A stretch of 64,000 bases of DNA from Novosphingobium sp. RL4 (GTDB taxonomy: Bacteria; Pseudomonadota; Alphaproteobacteria; Sphingomonadales; Sphingomonadaceae). The stretch spans positions 310,001-374,000 of the forward strand of contig NZ_CP141944.1 in assembly GCF_035658495.1 (NCBI RefSeq). The letters run 5' to 3'. The position numbers and the translations under genes were made by a program. A model generated the notes under the pieces. It had not been told where the DNA came from. It saw only the letters and a list, made by a program, of their open reading frames with translations, and did no database searches. This document shows positions 1 to 10,337 of the stretch, piece by piece (position 1 is the stretch's first letter; each line of letters begins with the position of its first letter).

Positions 1-1075
1 GGGCCGGGTCTTCGGTGGCGATCAGGGCGTGGCCGAACAGCGTGGCGATCAGCGGCTGGTAGCCGGTCAGTTCGGTCGCCTTGCGCAGCGGCACCAGGGC
101 CTCCGCCGCCTGGCCCGATTCGAGCAGCACCTGCCCCTTCAGTTCCAGGAAATAGGGATCGTCGGGATCGACCATCAGCAAGGCATCGGTCTCGGCGCGG
201 GCGCGATCGAGCTGCGACTGGCGGTGATAGGCATAGGCGCGGGCGTAATGCGCGGGCACCGAATTGTCCGTCTCGGGATAGACGCGCAGCACGTCGCGCG
301 GCTCGGCCAGATAGCCGAACAGCTTGGCCTTCATCCGCACGAAGCGCTGTTGCAGCTTGGCATCGTCCGGCTTGGACCAGGCCGGGTCCTTTTCGTAGAC
401 GTCCTGCAAGGTCTGGATGCGGTCGCCGGTGAGGGGGTGCGTGGAGTAGAACTCGTCACCGTCCTGCGCCCGGTAGCCGTAGCGGAACTCGAGGTTCTGG
501 AGCTTCTTGAAGAATTCCACCGAACCGCGCCCGCTGATGCCCGCCGTGGACAGGTATTGCGCGCCCGCCGCATCCGCCGAGGCCTCCTGCGAGCGGCTAT
601 AGGCGAGGTACTTGCCCATGGCCGCCTGCTGGCCCGCCATGATGACGCCCATCGCCGCTTCGCCGCCGCCCACGGCCGCGGCCGCCGCGCCCAGCAGGAG
701 CGAGAGAATCGAGATATTGGTGGCCGGCTGCGCGCCCTGGTTCAGCACGGCGTGGCCGCCGGTGACATGGCCCAGTTCGTGCGCGATCACGCCCTGCACT
801 TCGGCGGCGGTATCGGCCTGGTTGATGAGCCCGCTGTTGACGTAGACCGCCTGCCCGCCCGCCACGAAGGCGTTCACCGAGGAATCGTTGACGAGGACGA
901 TATCGACATGGCCGGGATCGAGCCCCGCCGCCGTGATGAGCGGTCGCGACATGTCCTTGAGCAGGGCTTCTGTTTCCGCGTCGCGCAGGATCGACTGTGC
1001 GCTTGCCGGCGCGGCGGACCAGCCGAGCAGCGCCAGGGAACTCAGGACGAGTGCGGCAATTCGCGCGAAGGGCAT
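1..1075 (-). CDS. M48-family zinc metalloprotease with TPR-like tail (3' end cut by window edge)
   Basis: Reads leftward from ATG at 1075 and runs off the window, so the C-terminus is missing (about 358 codons visible). An N-terminal signal peptide with an A-S-A/Q cleavage site near residue 26 predicts export to the periplasm. The zinc motif HELGH is at about residues 99-103, and a downstream E within SRSQEASAD could be the third ligand. The C-terminal part (RAYAYHRQSQLDRA..., LKGQVLLESGQAAEAL) looks like TPR repeats. This is the architecture of BepA/YfgC-type outer-membrane quality-control proteases; that role is inferred from the family. It lies upstream, on the same strand, of no visible partner. 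Confidence 0.88.
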   Translation of the reverse strand, partial: MPFARIAALVLSSLALLGWSAAPASAQSILRDAETEALLKDMSRPLITAAGLDPGHVDIVLVNDSSVNAFVAGGQAVYVNSGLINQADTAAEVQGVIAHELGHVTGGHAVLNQGAQPATNISILSLLLGAAAAAVGGGEAAMGVIMAGQQAAMGKYLAYSRSQEASADAAGAQYLSTAGISGRGSVEFFKKLQNLEFRYGYRAQDGDEFYSTHPLTGDRIQTLQDVYEKDPAWSKPDDAKLQQRFVRMKAKLFGYLAEPRDVLRVYPETDNSVPAHYARAYAYHRQSQLDRARAETDALLMVDPDDPYFLELKGQVLLESGQAAEALVPLRKATELTGYQPLIATLFGHALIATEDPA

Positions 1076-1184
1076 GCTCTCTCTTGGGGCTTTGCGGCCT
1101 GAACCGGTGCTGAAGCGGCGCGTCTCGCGCTTGGCCGCAGCCTAGCGGCGCGCCTCGCCGTTGCAAGGCGCGATCGCGCGCCGT

Positions 1185-2615
1185 TCAACCGAGCAGGTGG
1201 CGGGCGGCCCGGCGAAGAAGGGCCTCGTCATCGCTCACTTCGCCAAGGAAGCGCAGTTCGCCATGCTCGTCCCGGCGCGCGACCAATACGGTGAATTCGC
1301 TGGACCGGCCGATTTCCTCCTCCGCGCGCGGCGAAAGCCCGCGAAGGCCGCGAACAAGCCGCTCATGCCGGGAAAGGCTCGGAGACTCCTTCTCCCCCTC
1401 CGCGCGGCGAAGGCGGCGCTCGTCGCGCACCAGCGCCTTGATGCCGCCTTCCGTCCCGGCGATATGCGCAGCAAGCCTGCCGCATTCGAGGCCGAGCCGC
1501 ATGCCGTGGGCGATCACGGCGGCAAATTCGGTCAGGCGGGTCTTGTCGTAGTCCGTCCCGAAGACGAGCTTGACCAGCGGAACCAGCGGCGCGCGGTCCT
1601 GCACCTTGAGACCGGCATCCTCGACAAGCGCGGCAAGGTCCTGCGGTGCATCGGCAGCGGCCAGCGCAAAATCGTAGGCCCTGCCCAGCGCCGCATAAAG
1701 CGCCTGCCGCGAACGATCCTCGCTGCCCATGGCAGCCCGCGCCAGTTCGCGCGCGGAAGCCAGCCAGTCCGCCAGTTCCATATCCGCCGTGAGTTCGAGC
1801 ACATCGGCATCTAACCGGTCCAGATCGAGCACACCGCTGCCGAGCGTGATCGGCGATTCCAGAATTCCTTCCCCGCCGAACGCCACCTGAGGCAGCCGGT
1901 CCGTCAGCGACAGCACCTGCTCCACCGGCCCGTCGGCCCATTCCCCCAGCAACGCTTCCCGGCGCGGCGGCAGGTCGAGCGGCCCGAGTTCGGCACCGGG
2001 TTCGCCCAGCGTCTCGTCCACCGCGCGCATCAGCATGTCCGTGCTCGACTGGTCGGCGAGCTGCTTCCAGTTGATGACGCCGTAGATGCAGTCGATGGCG
2101 TCATGCCCGCGCGAAAAGGGCAGCAGGATGCCGCGATAGAGGATCGTCGCCCCGCGCTGGTTGACGAATTCGGCCTCGAACCCGATCGGCGCCTGATTCG
2201 CGAGGATCTGCATGTAGTGATCGGTAATGCGCGACAGCAGCGACCGACTCGGCACGTCGTCCAGCCGGTGAATCGCGCCCAGGGCGCCGCATTCCCCGGC
2301 GAGTTCGGCGCCGAGCCAGGCCACCGCCGGATTCTCGATCCCCGCCGAGAAATCGAGCAGGACGCTGTTGGGGCCGAAATCGGGAAGCGTTTCGGGATGA
2401 AGCTGGGCGATATCGGGGAACGGTCGGTCCTCGAGCAGGCTGGCCCAGAAATTGTAGGCCCGCACCTGCATGCGGCGCTCGTCCTGGCCGACCGGCGCAA
2501 CGATCCGGTCGCGCGCGTCGTCGTCGTCGCCGGAGAATCCCGTCGTCGCCCCGTCCGGATCGGAAAACTGGCCGCGCAACGTATCCATCGAAAGCCCCCG
2601 CACATTCAACGGCAT
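1185..2615 (-). CDS. PAS-domain (PAS_5-like) protein of unknown function
   Basis: 476 residues, no signal peptide, no clear membrane segment. Residues about 45-190 (QVRAYNFWASLLEDR...FPDIAQLHPETL...) resemble the PAS_5 family of alphaproteobacterial regulators: the Y-W-x-x-L-x-x-R-x-x-P opening and a long helical bridge. The remainder is mostly helical, acidic and charged, with no kinase, GGDEF or HTH motif that I can see. A sensory or regulatory role is therefore inference. A single gene between the M48 protease and an MFS transporter, all on the minus strand with short gaps. Confidence 0.72.
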   Translation of the reverse strand: MPLNVRGLSMDTLRGQFSDPDGATTGFSGDDDDARDRIVAPVGQDERRMQVRAYNFWASLLEDRPFPDIAQLHPETLPDFGPNSVLLDFSAGIENPAVAWLGAELAGECGALGAIHRLDDVPSRSLLSRITDHYMQILANQAPIGFEAEFVNQRGATILYRGILLPFSRGHDAIDCIYGVINWKQLADQSSTDMLMRAVDETLGEPGAELGPLDLPPRREALLGEWADGPVEQVLSLTDRLPQVAFGGEGILESPITLGSGVLDLDRLDADVLELTADMELADWLASARELARAAMGSEDRSRQALYAALGRAYDFALAAADAPQDLAALVEDAGLKVQDRAPLVPLVKLVFGTDYDKTRLTEFAAVIAHGMRLGLECGRLAAHIAGTEGGIKALVRDERRLRRAEGEKESPSLSRHERLVRGLRGLSPRAEEEIGRSSEFTVLVARRDEHGELRFLGEVSDDEALLRRAARHLLG

Positions 2616-2674
2616 CGCTTGTCGCGCAACATGGTGAATTAAAGGTTTAGGCCCGGCCGCGTTGCCCTACGCGA

Positions 2675-3964
2675 TCAGGTCGGACGCAGGACACCTTCAC
2701 CGAGCCGGGGCAGCGGGGCCAGGAAGCGCAGCACCACGAAAGAAACGATGAGGAAGATCGAGGCGGCGTGCAGCGCGAAGGCAAGGTCGCGCCAGTCCGC
2801 CAGCGCGCCCCAGGTCCATGCGCCGAGCGCCATGCCGCCGAACGTCACCGCCTGGTAGATCGACAGGCAGCGGCCGAGGATATCGTCGGGAGAACGCAGC
2901 TGGACCGCCGTGTTGAGCGTGGTCAGGATCAGCACCCATGCCATGCCCGCCACGAAAGCGGCCGGGAGCGCGTAGATCAGTTCATGCGCGACCGCGACGA
3001 GCGAGAACGAGAAGACGAACATCGCCGATCCGAGGGCCAGAATTCCCTCCAGTCCCAGCATCCGGCGAATCTTGCCGATGAACGGCGCGGTTACGATCGA
3101 GCCTATGCCGAACAGGCCGAGCATGATCCCGAAGTCGATCTCGGTGCCGTGCATCGAATCGTTGATGACGGCGGGCAGCAGCCCCTGGTAGGCGGCAAGG
3201 CTGAAGCCCAGCGCAAAGCCGCGAATGAGCAGGCGGCGCAGCGGCCGGTTGCCGAAACAGAACCGCAGGCCGGTGGCCACCGCAGGCAGGATCGGGCGGC
3301 GGTTTATCTGGCGGGCTTCCGGCTTCCACCAGAGCAGCACGCAGATCAGGCCGACATAGCTGACCGCATTGATCGCAAAGGCGAAAGACACGTTCCACAG
3401 GGAGATCAGCAGGCCGCCCACCGCAGGGCCGATCGAGCGCGCGATGTTGAACGATATCGAATTCAGCGCGATCGCCTGCGGCAGCTTGTCATGATCCACC
3501 TGCTGGCGCACCGAAGCCTGCCAGGCCGGTGAATTGAGCGCGGTTCCCGTTCCCACGCTGAGCGTGAAGGCAAGCAGCAGGAACGGGGTCAGCCAGCCCG
3601 CATAGGCCATGATGGCCAGTGCCGCCGAAACCACCAGCATGCCGATCTGCGCTGCCAGCATGACGATGCGGCGATCGAAGTTGTCGGCGATGGCCCCGGC
3701 AAAGACGCCGAACAGCATGATCGGCACCGTGGCGGAGGCCTGCACCAGCGCCACGAGCTGGTGCGAAGGGGTCAGTTCCGTCATCAGCCAGGCCGCGCCC
3801 ACGCCTTGCAGGGTGGAACCGAGGTTGGAGAACAGGTTGGCGATCCAGATCGCGCGGAACACCGGATACCGGAACGGCGAGAACGTGCCGTGTACGGGCG
3901 GCGGAACCAGGTCCGCGGTGGCCGTTTCAACCACCTCCTCGACGATGTCCTCTTCCCTGCTCAC
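2675..3964 (-). CDS. MFS transporter (MFS_3/EntS-like)
   Basis: 429 residues with about 12 hydrophobic segments. The opening FSPFRYPVFRAIWIANLFSN and the loop GAIADNFDRRIVML between TM2 and TM3 are typical of the MFS_3 (transmembrane secretion effector, EntS-like) branch, which includes enterobactin and drug exporters. An inner-membrane efflux role is likely; the substrate cannot be read from sequence. A cytoplasmic N-terminal acidic stretch (SREEDIVEEVVETA) precedes TM1. No siderophore biosynthesis gene is nearby. Confidence 0.85.
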   Translation of the reverse strand: MSREEDIVEEVVETATADLVPPPVHGTFSPFRYPVFRAIWIANLFSNLGSTLQGVGAAWLMTELTPSHQLVALVQASATVPIMLFGVFAGAIADNFDRRIVMLAAQIGMLVVSAALAIMAYAGWLTPFLLLAFTLSVGTGTALNSPAWQASVRQQVDHDKLPQAIALNSISFNIARSIGPAVGGLLISLWNVSFAFAINAVSYVGLICVLLWWKPEARQINRRPILPAVATGLRFCFGNRPLRRLLIRGFALGFSLAAYQGLLPAVINDSMHGTEIDFGIMLGLFGIGSIVTAPFIGKIRRMLGLEGILALGSAMFVFSFSLVAVAHELIYALPAAFVAGMAWVLILTTLNTAVQLRSPDDILGRCLSIYQAVTFGGMALGAWTWGALADWRDLAFALHAASIFLIVSFVVLRFLAPLPRLGEGVLRPT

Positions 3965-4045
3965 CGCTCCGGGGTAAGCGGCAGGATCGGGAGCGGCAAG
4001 CGCTTTAAATACTGCGCTGTGGCTGCCGCAAATTATCCATGCAGA

Positions 4046-4534
4046 CTACAGGAGATAGCGCATCCTGATCGCGAGGCGGACGTCGGCCCCGCCCACGTCG
4101 AACGCGGCCTTCTCGAAGCTGGGCGGCCCCATCCGCACCGGCGCATCCCGGGAAAACCCGAATCCCTCGCGCGGCATCATCAGCGCGGTGTCGAGCTTGC
4201 CATTGCCGTTCTCGTCATGAATCAGCGAGATGGCATAGCGCCCCTCGGGAACCCTGCCGAAATCCAGCGTGACCGGCCCCGTCACGGCAACGGTAAGCTT
4301 GCGCGCGGCGGGATCCTTCTCGCAATTGGGGAAAGCCTTGGGATTGGTGGTGAGACAGGCCAGTACCTGCCCCTTCTGCGAGCGCAGCGCGGTGACCGCC
4401 ACGCTCACATCCACTCCCGGTGCTGCGGCCCCACCGGCCAGCGGCGCGCAAAGCAGCAGGATCAGGGCGCCGAAACGCCCCGGTCGGTTCCGCACAGATG
4501 ATCCCAGAAGCGAAAATAGAGGCCGTAATTGCAT
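4046..4534 (-). CDS. DUF2141 exported protein
   Basis: 162 residues from ATG at 4534. Residues about 20-38 form a signal peptide (ALILLLCAPLAGGAAA). The mature part carries the DUF2141 signature: a G-x-V-x-x-x-L strand, a CLTTNPKAFPNCEKD cysteine segment and the HDENGNGKLD loop, followed by EGFGFS. Family function is unknown. The start overlaps the hydroxylase gene upstream by 73 bp; GTG at 4494 would shorten the overlap to 33 bp and leave a cleaner signal peptide, so the true start is uncertain. Pairing with a sterol-desaturase-family gene suggests translational coupling and perhaps a shared lipid or carotenoid role (inference). Confidence 0.75.
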   Translation of the reverse strand: MQLRPLFSLLGSSVRNRPGRFGALILLLCAPLAGGAAAPGVDVSVAVTALRSQKGQVLACLTTNPKAFPNCEKDPAARKLTVAVTGPVTLDFGRVPEGRYAISLIHDENGNGKLDTALMMPREGFGFSRDAPVRMGPPSFEKAAFDVGGADVRLAIRMRYLL

Positions 4535-5196
4535 CGGTATAGCTCGTGATGGCGGTGATGATGGCTCGCCGTTATCAGCCAGTGGCCGATGCGCGAATAG
4601 ACGAGGGCGCGGGGGAACATCTCCCAACCCATGTGATTGGCGATTCCCATCACCGTCATGATCGTCAGCACCAGCGCGAGCATGCCGACGTGGATCGGCA
4701 CGACGAACACGAGCGCGGGAACCACCACGGCGCCGGTCACGGCCTCCAGCGGGTGAAAGCTCATCGCTGCCCAGGCGGTGGGCGGCTTGCTGGCGTGATG
4801 GACGGCATGCATCGCCCGGAACACCTTCGGCCGGTGCATCCAGCGATGGGTCCAGTAGAACCAGGTGTCGTGAAGGAAGAGATAGAGCAGCAGCGAAAGC
4901 GGCATCCACCACAAGGGGCGGGCCAGCGGATCGGTGTAGATCAGGGTCCAGCCATGGGCCTGCCAGCCCCAGGCGACCACGCCTGCCGGAATGCCGTAAA
5001 TCGCCGAGGAGGCCAGCGACCAGCCGATCTCGGCCCTGATCTGGCGGTCCATGCCCCGATAGAGGCCCGGGCGCACCCGCGCGGTAACCCATGCGAAGAG
5101 ACCCGAGGTCCCGAGATAGCGCAATCCCACGATCGCCGTCATCGTGACGGCTGAAACGCAGAGCGCCCAGAGGCCGGGACCGGAAATCGATGGCAT
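4462..5196 (-). CDS. Sterol desaturase / fatty acid hydroxylase family di-iron membrane enzyme
   Basis: 244 residues with 4-5 hydrophobic segments. The eight-histidine di-iron motif set is complete: HD at 109 with HRWMH at 117-121, HAVHH at 130-134, and a HHHRHH cluster at 212-217. It therefore most likely oxidises a lipid substrate (fatty acid, sterol or carotenoid) at the inner membrane. Sphingomonads use relatives for carotenoid or lipid hydroxylation, but the substrate is not readable here. The 3' end overlaps the DUF2141 gene. Confidence 0.85.
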   Translation of the reverse strand: MPSISGPGLWALCVSAVTMTAIVGLRYLGTSGLFAWVTARVRPGLYRGMDRQIRAEIGWSLASSAIYGIPAGVVAWGWQAHGWTLIYTDPLARPLWWMPLSLLLYLFLHDTWFYWTHRWMHRPKVFRAMHAVHHASKPPTAWAAMSFHPLEAVTGAVVVPALVFVVPIHVGMLALVLTIMTVMGIANHMGWEMFPRALVYSRIGHWLITASHHHRHHELYRCNYGLYFRFWDHLCGTDRGVSAP

Positions 5197-5243
5197 GGCC
5201 GGGGCTTATGCGCCCGCGCCCGGCCCGTGGCTAGGGCGGCCCC

Positions 5244-5282
5244 AAAAGAAAAGGATGCAGAAAGGCCCGAGCCCCTGCATCC
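5244..5282 (-). terminator. Intrinsic terminator of the RhlE-type helicase gene
   Basis: On the minus strand an 8-bp perfect stem GGATGCAG/CTGCATCC (5275-5282 with 5253-5260) closes a 14-nt loop and is followed by TTTTCTTTTG (5252-5243). It lies 36 bp past the helicase stop codon. Confidence 0.85.
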
Positions 5283-5317
5283 CTTCCCTTACGATCCGGT
5301 GCGATCCGGGTCGGCGA

Positions 5318-6817
5318 TCAGCTCGCGCGGCGGACGGCGCCCTTGTGCGTGCCGACGGTCTTGGCGCCGCGCGGACGGAAACGACGCTTGCGCTCGCCCT
5401 GGTCCTCGGCGCCATGCTCACGGCGTTCGCCGCGCGGGGCATCGCTGCGCGGACGGTCGTCCCGGCGACGGTCGTCGCCACGGCGCTCGCCGGTACGCTC
5501 GCCCTGCGGACGATCGCTGCGATCGCGGCGCGGCTGCTGGCTGCGGTTGCGATCGCCGCCGCGTTCGTTGCGGTTGCCACCGCGACCGGCACCCTGCGGG
5601 GCGGCGGGAGCCTGGCGCGACGGCGCGGGCAGGCGGGCCGCCTGCTTCTGGAAATCCTCGGGCAGGCCAAGGGCAGCCAGCTTGACGCGGGTCAGCTTCT
5701 CGATGTCGCGGATATAGGGCTTCTCGTCCGGCGCGACGTAGCTGATCGCAACGCCATCGGCGCCGGCACGCGCGGTGCGGCCGATGCGGTGGACGTACTG
5801 TTCGGCAACGTTCGGGATTTCGAAGTTGTAGACGTGGCTGACGCCGCTGACATCGATGCCGCGTGCGGCGATGTCGGTGGCCACGAGGACGCGCACCGTA
5901 CCCTGGCGGAAGCCGCCGAGCGCTGCGGTGCGCTGGGCCTGGCTCTTGTTGCCATGGATCGCGGCAGCCGGGATGCCGGCGGCGACAAGGTGGCGGACGA
6001 CGCGGTCGGCGCCGTGCTTGGTGCGGGTGAAGACCAGCGCACGGTCGATCGCGCCGTGCTCCGCCTTTTCGGCGGCGTCTTCGGCCAGGCCGTCACGCAG
6101 GCTGAGGGTAAGCAGCGCCTGCTTCTCGGCCTGGTTGATGAAGGTGGCGTACTGTTCGACGCGCTCGGCCGTGGTCGACTGCGGGGCGACTTCGACCTTG
6201 ACCGGGTTGTTGATGAACTGCTTGCCCAGTTCGGCAATCGCCTGCGGCATGGTGGCCGAGAAGAACAGGCTCTGGCGCTGCTTGGGCAGGAGCGCGGCAA
6301 CGCGCTTGAGCGGGACGATGAAGCCGAGGTCCATCATCTGGTCGGCTTCGTCGAGCACGAAGATCTCGACATGGCGCAGGGTCAGCGCGCGGCTGTCGAT
6401 CAGGTCGAGCAGGCGGCCGGGCGTGGCAACGAGGATGTCGGTGCCGCGCTCAAGCGCACGGGCCTGCTTGCCGGCGGGCACGCCGCCGAAGATGCACTGG
6501 ACCGAAAGGTTCAGGAACTTGGCATAGCCGCGCATGTTGTCGGCGATCTGCGCCGCCAGTTCACGGGTCGGCGAAAGCACCAGCATGCGGCAGCCGGCGT
6601 TCTGGCGCGGCTTGGGATCGCTGGCGAGGCGGTGCAGCGAAGGCAGCGAGAACGCGGCGGTCTTGCCGGTACCGGTCTGCGCGATGCCGAGAATGTCGCG
6701 GCCCTCGAGCAGCGCGGGAATCGACTGGCGCTGGATCGGCGAGGGATCAGTGTAGCCCTTGGCCGCGAGCGCACGGAGAATCGGCTCGGCCAGACCAAGT
6801 TCGGAGAAATAGGACAT
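5318..6817 (-). CDS. rhlE: DEAD-box RNA helicase, RhlE type
   Basis: 499 residues. Motifs run in order: Q motif (DPSPIQRQSIP, about 24-34), Walker A AQTGTGKT (about 47-54), PTRELAAQI, DEAD (VLDEADQMMD), SAT (FFSATMP), and HRIGRTARAG near residue 345. About 100 residues of R/G/D-rich tail (from about 395) follow, a feature of RhlE/DeaD relatives that aids RNA binding. Expected to remodel rRNA or mRNA structure in the cytoplasm, often at low temperature. It is monocistronic, with an unusually long leader and its own terminator. The symbol is by family resemblance. Confidence 0.9.
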   Translation of the reverse strand: MSYFSELGLAEPILRALAAKGYTDPSPIQRQSIPALLEGRDILGIAQTGTGKTAAFSLPSLHRLASDPKPRQNAGCRMLVLSPTRELAAQIADNMRGYAKFLNLSVQCIFGGVPAGKQARALERGTDILVATPGRLLDLIDSRALTLRHVEIFVLDEADQMMDLGFIVPLKRVAALLPKQRQSLFFSATMPQAIAELGKQFINNPVKVEVAPQSTTAERVEQYATFINQAEKQALLTLSLRDGLAEDAAEKAEHGAIDRALVFTRTKHGADRVVRHLVAAGIPAAAIHGNKSQAQRTAALGGFRQGTVRVLVATDIAARGIDVSGVSHVYNFEIPNVAEQYVHRIGRTARAGADGVAISYVAPDEKPYIRDIEKLTRVKLAALGLPEDFQKQAARLPAPSRQAPAAPQGAGRGGNRNERGGDRNRSQQPRRDRSDRPQGERTGERRGDDRRRDDRPRSDAPRGERREHGAEDQGERKRRFRPRGAKTVGTHKGAVRRAS

Positions 6818-7015
6818 GTGTCACTTTCACAAGGTGCGGGGCACGCGGAAGGTTCTTGGCCCGCGCACACAGCAAGGTGTCGTTACGGGCGACCCTGCGT
6901 GAAGAAGGAAGCTTGTTCAAAAGGACAACCGCTCGTCCGGGCCGGTCCGCATCGGGACGTCACGCTGCTCTCGGATTGCGGCAGGGAAGTACCCTACGCG
7001 CCGGTCGTCGGGGGC

Positions 7016-7044
7016 CATTTAGTGTGCACTTCGATAAAACGCAA
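7016..7044 (-). promoter_or_regulatory. Candidate sigma70-type promoter of the RhlE helicase with long 5' leader
   Basis: On the minus strand: -35 TTGCGT (7044-7039), 17-bp spacer, -10 TAAATG (7021-7016). This would give a leader of roughly 190 nt before the start codon at 6817. The 6818-7091 gap contains no gene. Long leaders are common on cold-inducible DEAD-box helicase mRNAs; regulation here is inference. Confidence 0.35.
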
Positions 7045-7091
7045 GATAATTGCGTAAGTCGGCAGAGACGTTGCCGGCAAGCCCCGCCGGC

Positions 7092-7886
7092 TCAGGCCGA
7101 GAATCGGCGGGCGCGGTCTGCCAGGCGTTCCACCGCGGCCTCGTGGATCGCGGGCGAGCTGACCAGCACGCCAAAGGCGCGGGGGTCGTGCTTGTTGTAA
7201 TTGAGAGGCTTGCCGAAAGCATCGGTCACGGCGGCGCCTGCCTCGCGTGCGATCAATCCGGCAGCGGCGATGTCCCACTCGTAACCCCAGCGCAGGGTCG
7301 CCAGCAGATCGGCCTCGTTCGCCGCGATCAACGCCATGCGCAGCGCGATCGAGTTCGGCTGGCTCACGAGCGTGAGATCGGCATCCTCGCTCGCCAGCTT
7401 CTTCGCCGGAACGCGTGCACCGGCCAGCGTCTCGCGGTGGCTGGCGCGCAGCGGCACGCCGTTGCGGCTGCTGCCCTTGCCCGCCTCGCCGTACCAGAAT
7501 TCGCCGCCCGCATCGCGGCAACGCGCCGGAGCATACAGCAGGCCCAGCAACGGGCGGCGGGTGTTCACCAGCGCTACCGAGATGGCCCAGCCGTCCCTGC
7601 CGGCGATGAAATCGCGGGTTCCGTCGATCGGATCGACCAGCCAGACCAGTTCGTGCCCCTGCCGCGCGGGAGAATCGGCAGTTTCCTCGGAAAGCCAGCC
7701 CGCCGAAGGCAGCAGGCTGGAAAGTTCGCGCTTGAGAAAGGAATCGACCTCGATATCCGCAGCGCTCACGGGGCTTCCGGGCGTTTTTTCCCAGTGCTCA
7801 AGGACATGGCCGTCCCCCGGCCATCCGGCCATGGCGATACGTCCGGCTTCACGGACAATGGCTTCAAGTCTGTCGCGATCGATCAT
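7092..7886 (-). CDS. cysQ: 3'(2'),5'-bisphosphate nucleotidase (inositol monophosphatase superfamily)
   Basis: 264 residues. The metal-binding motifs of the superfamily are present: GWLSEE (about 63-68), DPIDGT (85-90) with W-A-I-S downstream, and the C-terminal WDIAAAGLIAREAGA. Length and motif spacing fit CysQ, which removes 3'-phosphoadenosine 5'-phosphate from sulfate assimilation; an inositol monophosphatase activity cannot be excluded. Cytoplasmic. Starts at ATG 7886, divergent from sucC. Confidence 0.85.
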   Translation of the reverse strand: MIDRDRLEAIVREAGRIAMAGWPGDGHVLEHWEKTPGSPVSAADIEVDSFLKRELSSLLPSAGWLSEETADSPARQGHELVWLVDPIDGTRDFIAGRDGWAISVALVNTRRPLLGLLYAPARCRDAGGEFWYGEAGKGSSRNGVPLRASHRETLAGARVPAKKLASEDADLTLVSQPNSIALRMALIAANEADLLATLRWGYEWDIAAAGLIAREAGAAVTDAFGKPLNYNKHDPRAFGVLVSSPAIHEAAVERLADRARRFSA

Positions 7887-8051
7887 GCGCGAGTCGTTCT
7901 GGCTATCCGGACGATCTGGAGGGGTCAGGTGATCCCATTGCGCAGGGAACGGGACTTTTCAAGCGCGCAGGGATGTGCTTATGCGGCGCGGTAAAAATCG
8001 GGGCCCTCCCGCGCCTTTCCTCTGACACTCCAGCAGAAAGCGATTTCAGCA

Positions 8052-9251
<1,200 letters not shown>

Positions 9252-9289
9252 TCCTTGGATCACACGCGATCCCATATCGGATAATGCAG

Positions 9290-9324
9290 CGGCGGGGGTT
9301 TACGAGCCCCCGCCGTTTGCGTTT
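9290..9324 (+). terminator. Intrinsic terminator after sucC
   Basis: Perfect 9-bp stem CGGCGGGGG (9290-9298) / CCCCCGCCG (9307-9315), 8-nt loop, then TTTGCGTTT. It separates sucC from etfBA transcription. The rest of the 9252-9562 gap holds no gene; its notable content is the palindrome at 9468. Confidence 0.82.
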
Positions 9325-9467
9325 GAAGCCGGGGTCCAAGCCTGCCTTTTCGAACTCAAAGTTATTCTGGGCCCGCCGTTTCTGCCGGGGCGATGCCACT
9401 TTTCGCGGATTTGCGATATGGCGCCCATTGTGATCCCTCGAAGGGCTCATCTCGCCGCCGGCAGGAC

Positions 9468-9483
9468 TTGACGTATACGTCAA
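9468..9483. promoter_or_regulatory. 16-bp perfect palindrome upstream of etfBA (probable operator)
   Basis: TTGACGTATACGTCAA is perfectly palindromic and lies 80 bp upstream of the etfB start. Its left half (TTGACG) could itself be a -35 element. The TTGACGT...ACGTCAA form resembles sites I associate with the MerR-family regulator LiuR of branched-chain amino acid and acyl-CoA catabolism in proteobacteria. That regulon can include electron-transfer flavoprotein genes. The identity of the regulator is inference from memory. Confidence 0.6.
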
Positions 9484-9562
9484 TTGCCTATTAGGCGTGC
9501 CTTGAGTGGATTTAATCGAGCGGCTAAACAGTGCCGTGCCTGAAATGAGAGGACCCGATCAG

Positions 9563-10309
9563 ATGAAGATCCTCGTGCCCGTAAAGCGGGTGATCGACTA
9601 TAACGTGAAGCCGCGCGTGAAAGCTGACGGCACCGGCGTTGACCTTGCCAACGTCAAGATGAGCATGAACCCGTTCGACGAGATCGCGGTCGAGGAAGCC
9701 ATCCGCCTCAAGGAAGCGGGCAAGGCTGAAGAGATCGTCGCTGTCTCGGTCGGCCCGGCCAAGGCACAGGACACGCTGCGCACCGCACTCGCCATGGGTG
9801 CCGACCGCGCGATCCTGATCGAAACCGATGCCGAAGTGGAACCGCTGGCCGTCGCCAAGATCCTCAAGGCGATCGTCGCCGAAGAGAATCCGGGCCTCGT
9901 GATCCTCGGCAAGCAGGCGATCGACGACGATTCGAACCAGACCGGCCAGATGCTCGCCGCGCTGCTGGGTCGCCCGCAGGGCACCTTCGCCAGCAAGGTC
10001 GAGATCGAGGGCGATCACGTTGCCGTGACCCGCGAAGTCGATGGCGGCCTTGAAACCGTCAAGCTCGCGCTTCCCGCGATCGTCACCACCGACCTTCGCC
10101 TGAACGAGCCGCGCTATGCTTCGCTGCCCAACATCATGAAGGCAAAGAAGAAGCAGCTCGATGTGAAGACCGCCGCCGATTACGGCGTCGACATCACCCC
10201 GCGCCTCAAGACCCTCAAGGTCTCCGAGCCGCCCGTCCGCTCGGCGGGCGTGAAGGTCGCCGACGTCGATGCGCTGGTCGCGAAGCTCAAGGAACTGGGC
10301 GTCGCCTGA
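9563..10309 (+). CDS. etfB: Electron transfer flavoprotein beta subunit
   Basis: 248 residues from ATG 9563, preceded by GAGAGGA. A longer in-frame start at 9506 is rejected because the family begins [17 protein letters not shown]. The AMP-binding region ([27 protein letters not shown]) is intact. With EtfA it accepts electrons from acyl-CoA and other dehydrogenases and passes them to ETF:quinone oxidoreductase. First gene of etfBA, 28 bp before etfA. Confidence 0.96.
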   Translation: MKILVPVKRVIDYNVKPRVKADGTGVDLANVKMSMNPFDEIAVEEAIRLKEAGKAEEIVAVSVGPAKAQDTLRTALAMGADRAILIETDAEVEPLAVAKILKAIVAEENPGLVILGKQAIDDDSNQTGQMLAALLGRPQGTFASKVEIEGDHVAVTREVDGGLETVKLALPAIVTTDLRLNEPRYASLPNIMKAKKKQLDVKTAADYGVDITPRLKTLKVSEPPVRSAGVKVADVDALVAKLKELGVA

Positions 10310-10337
10310 GGGCACAGCCCGGGAAGGATTTGAAACG

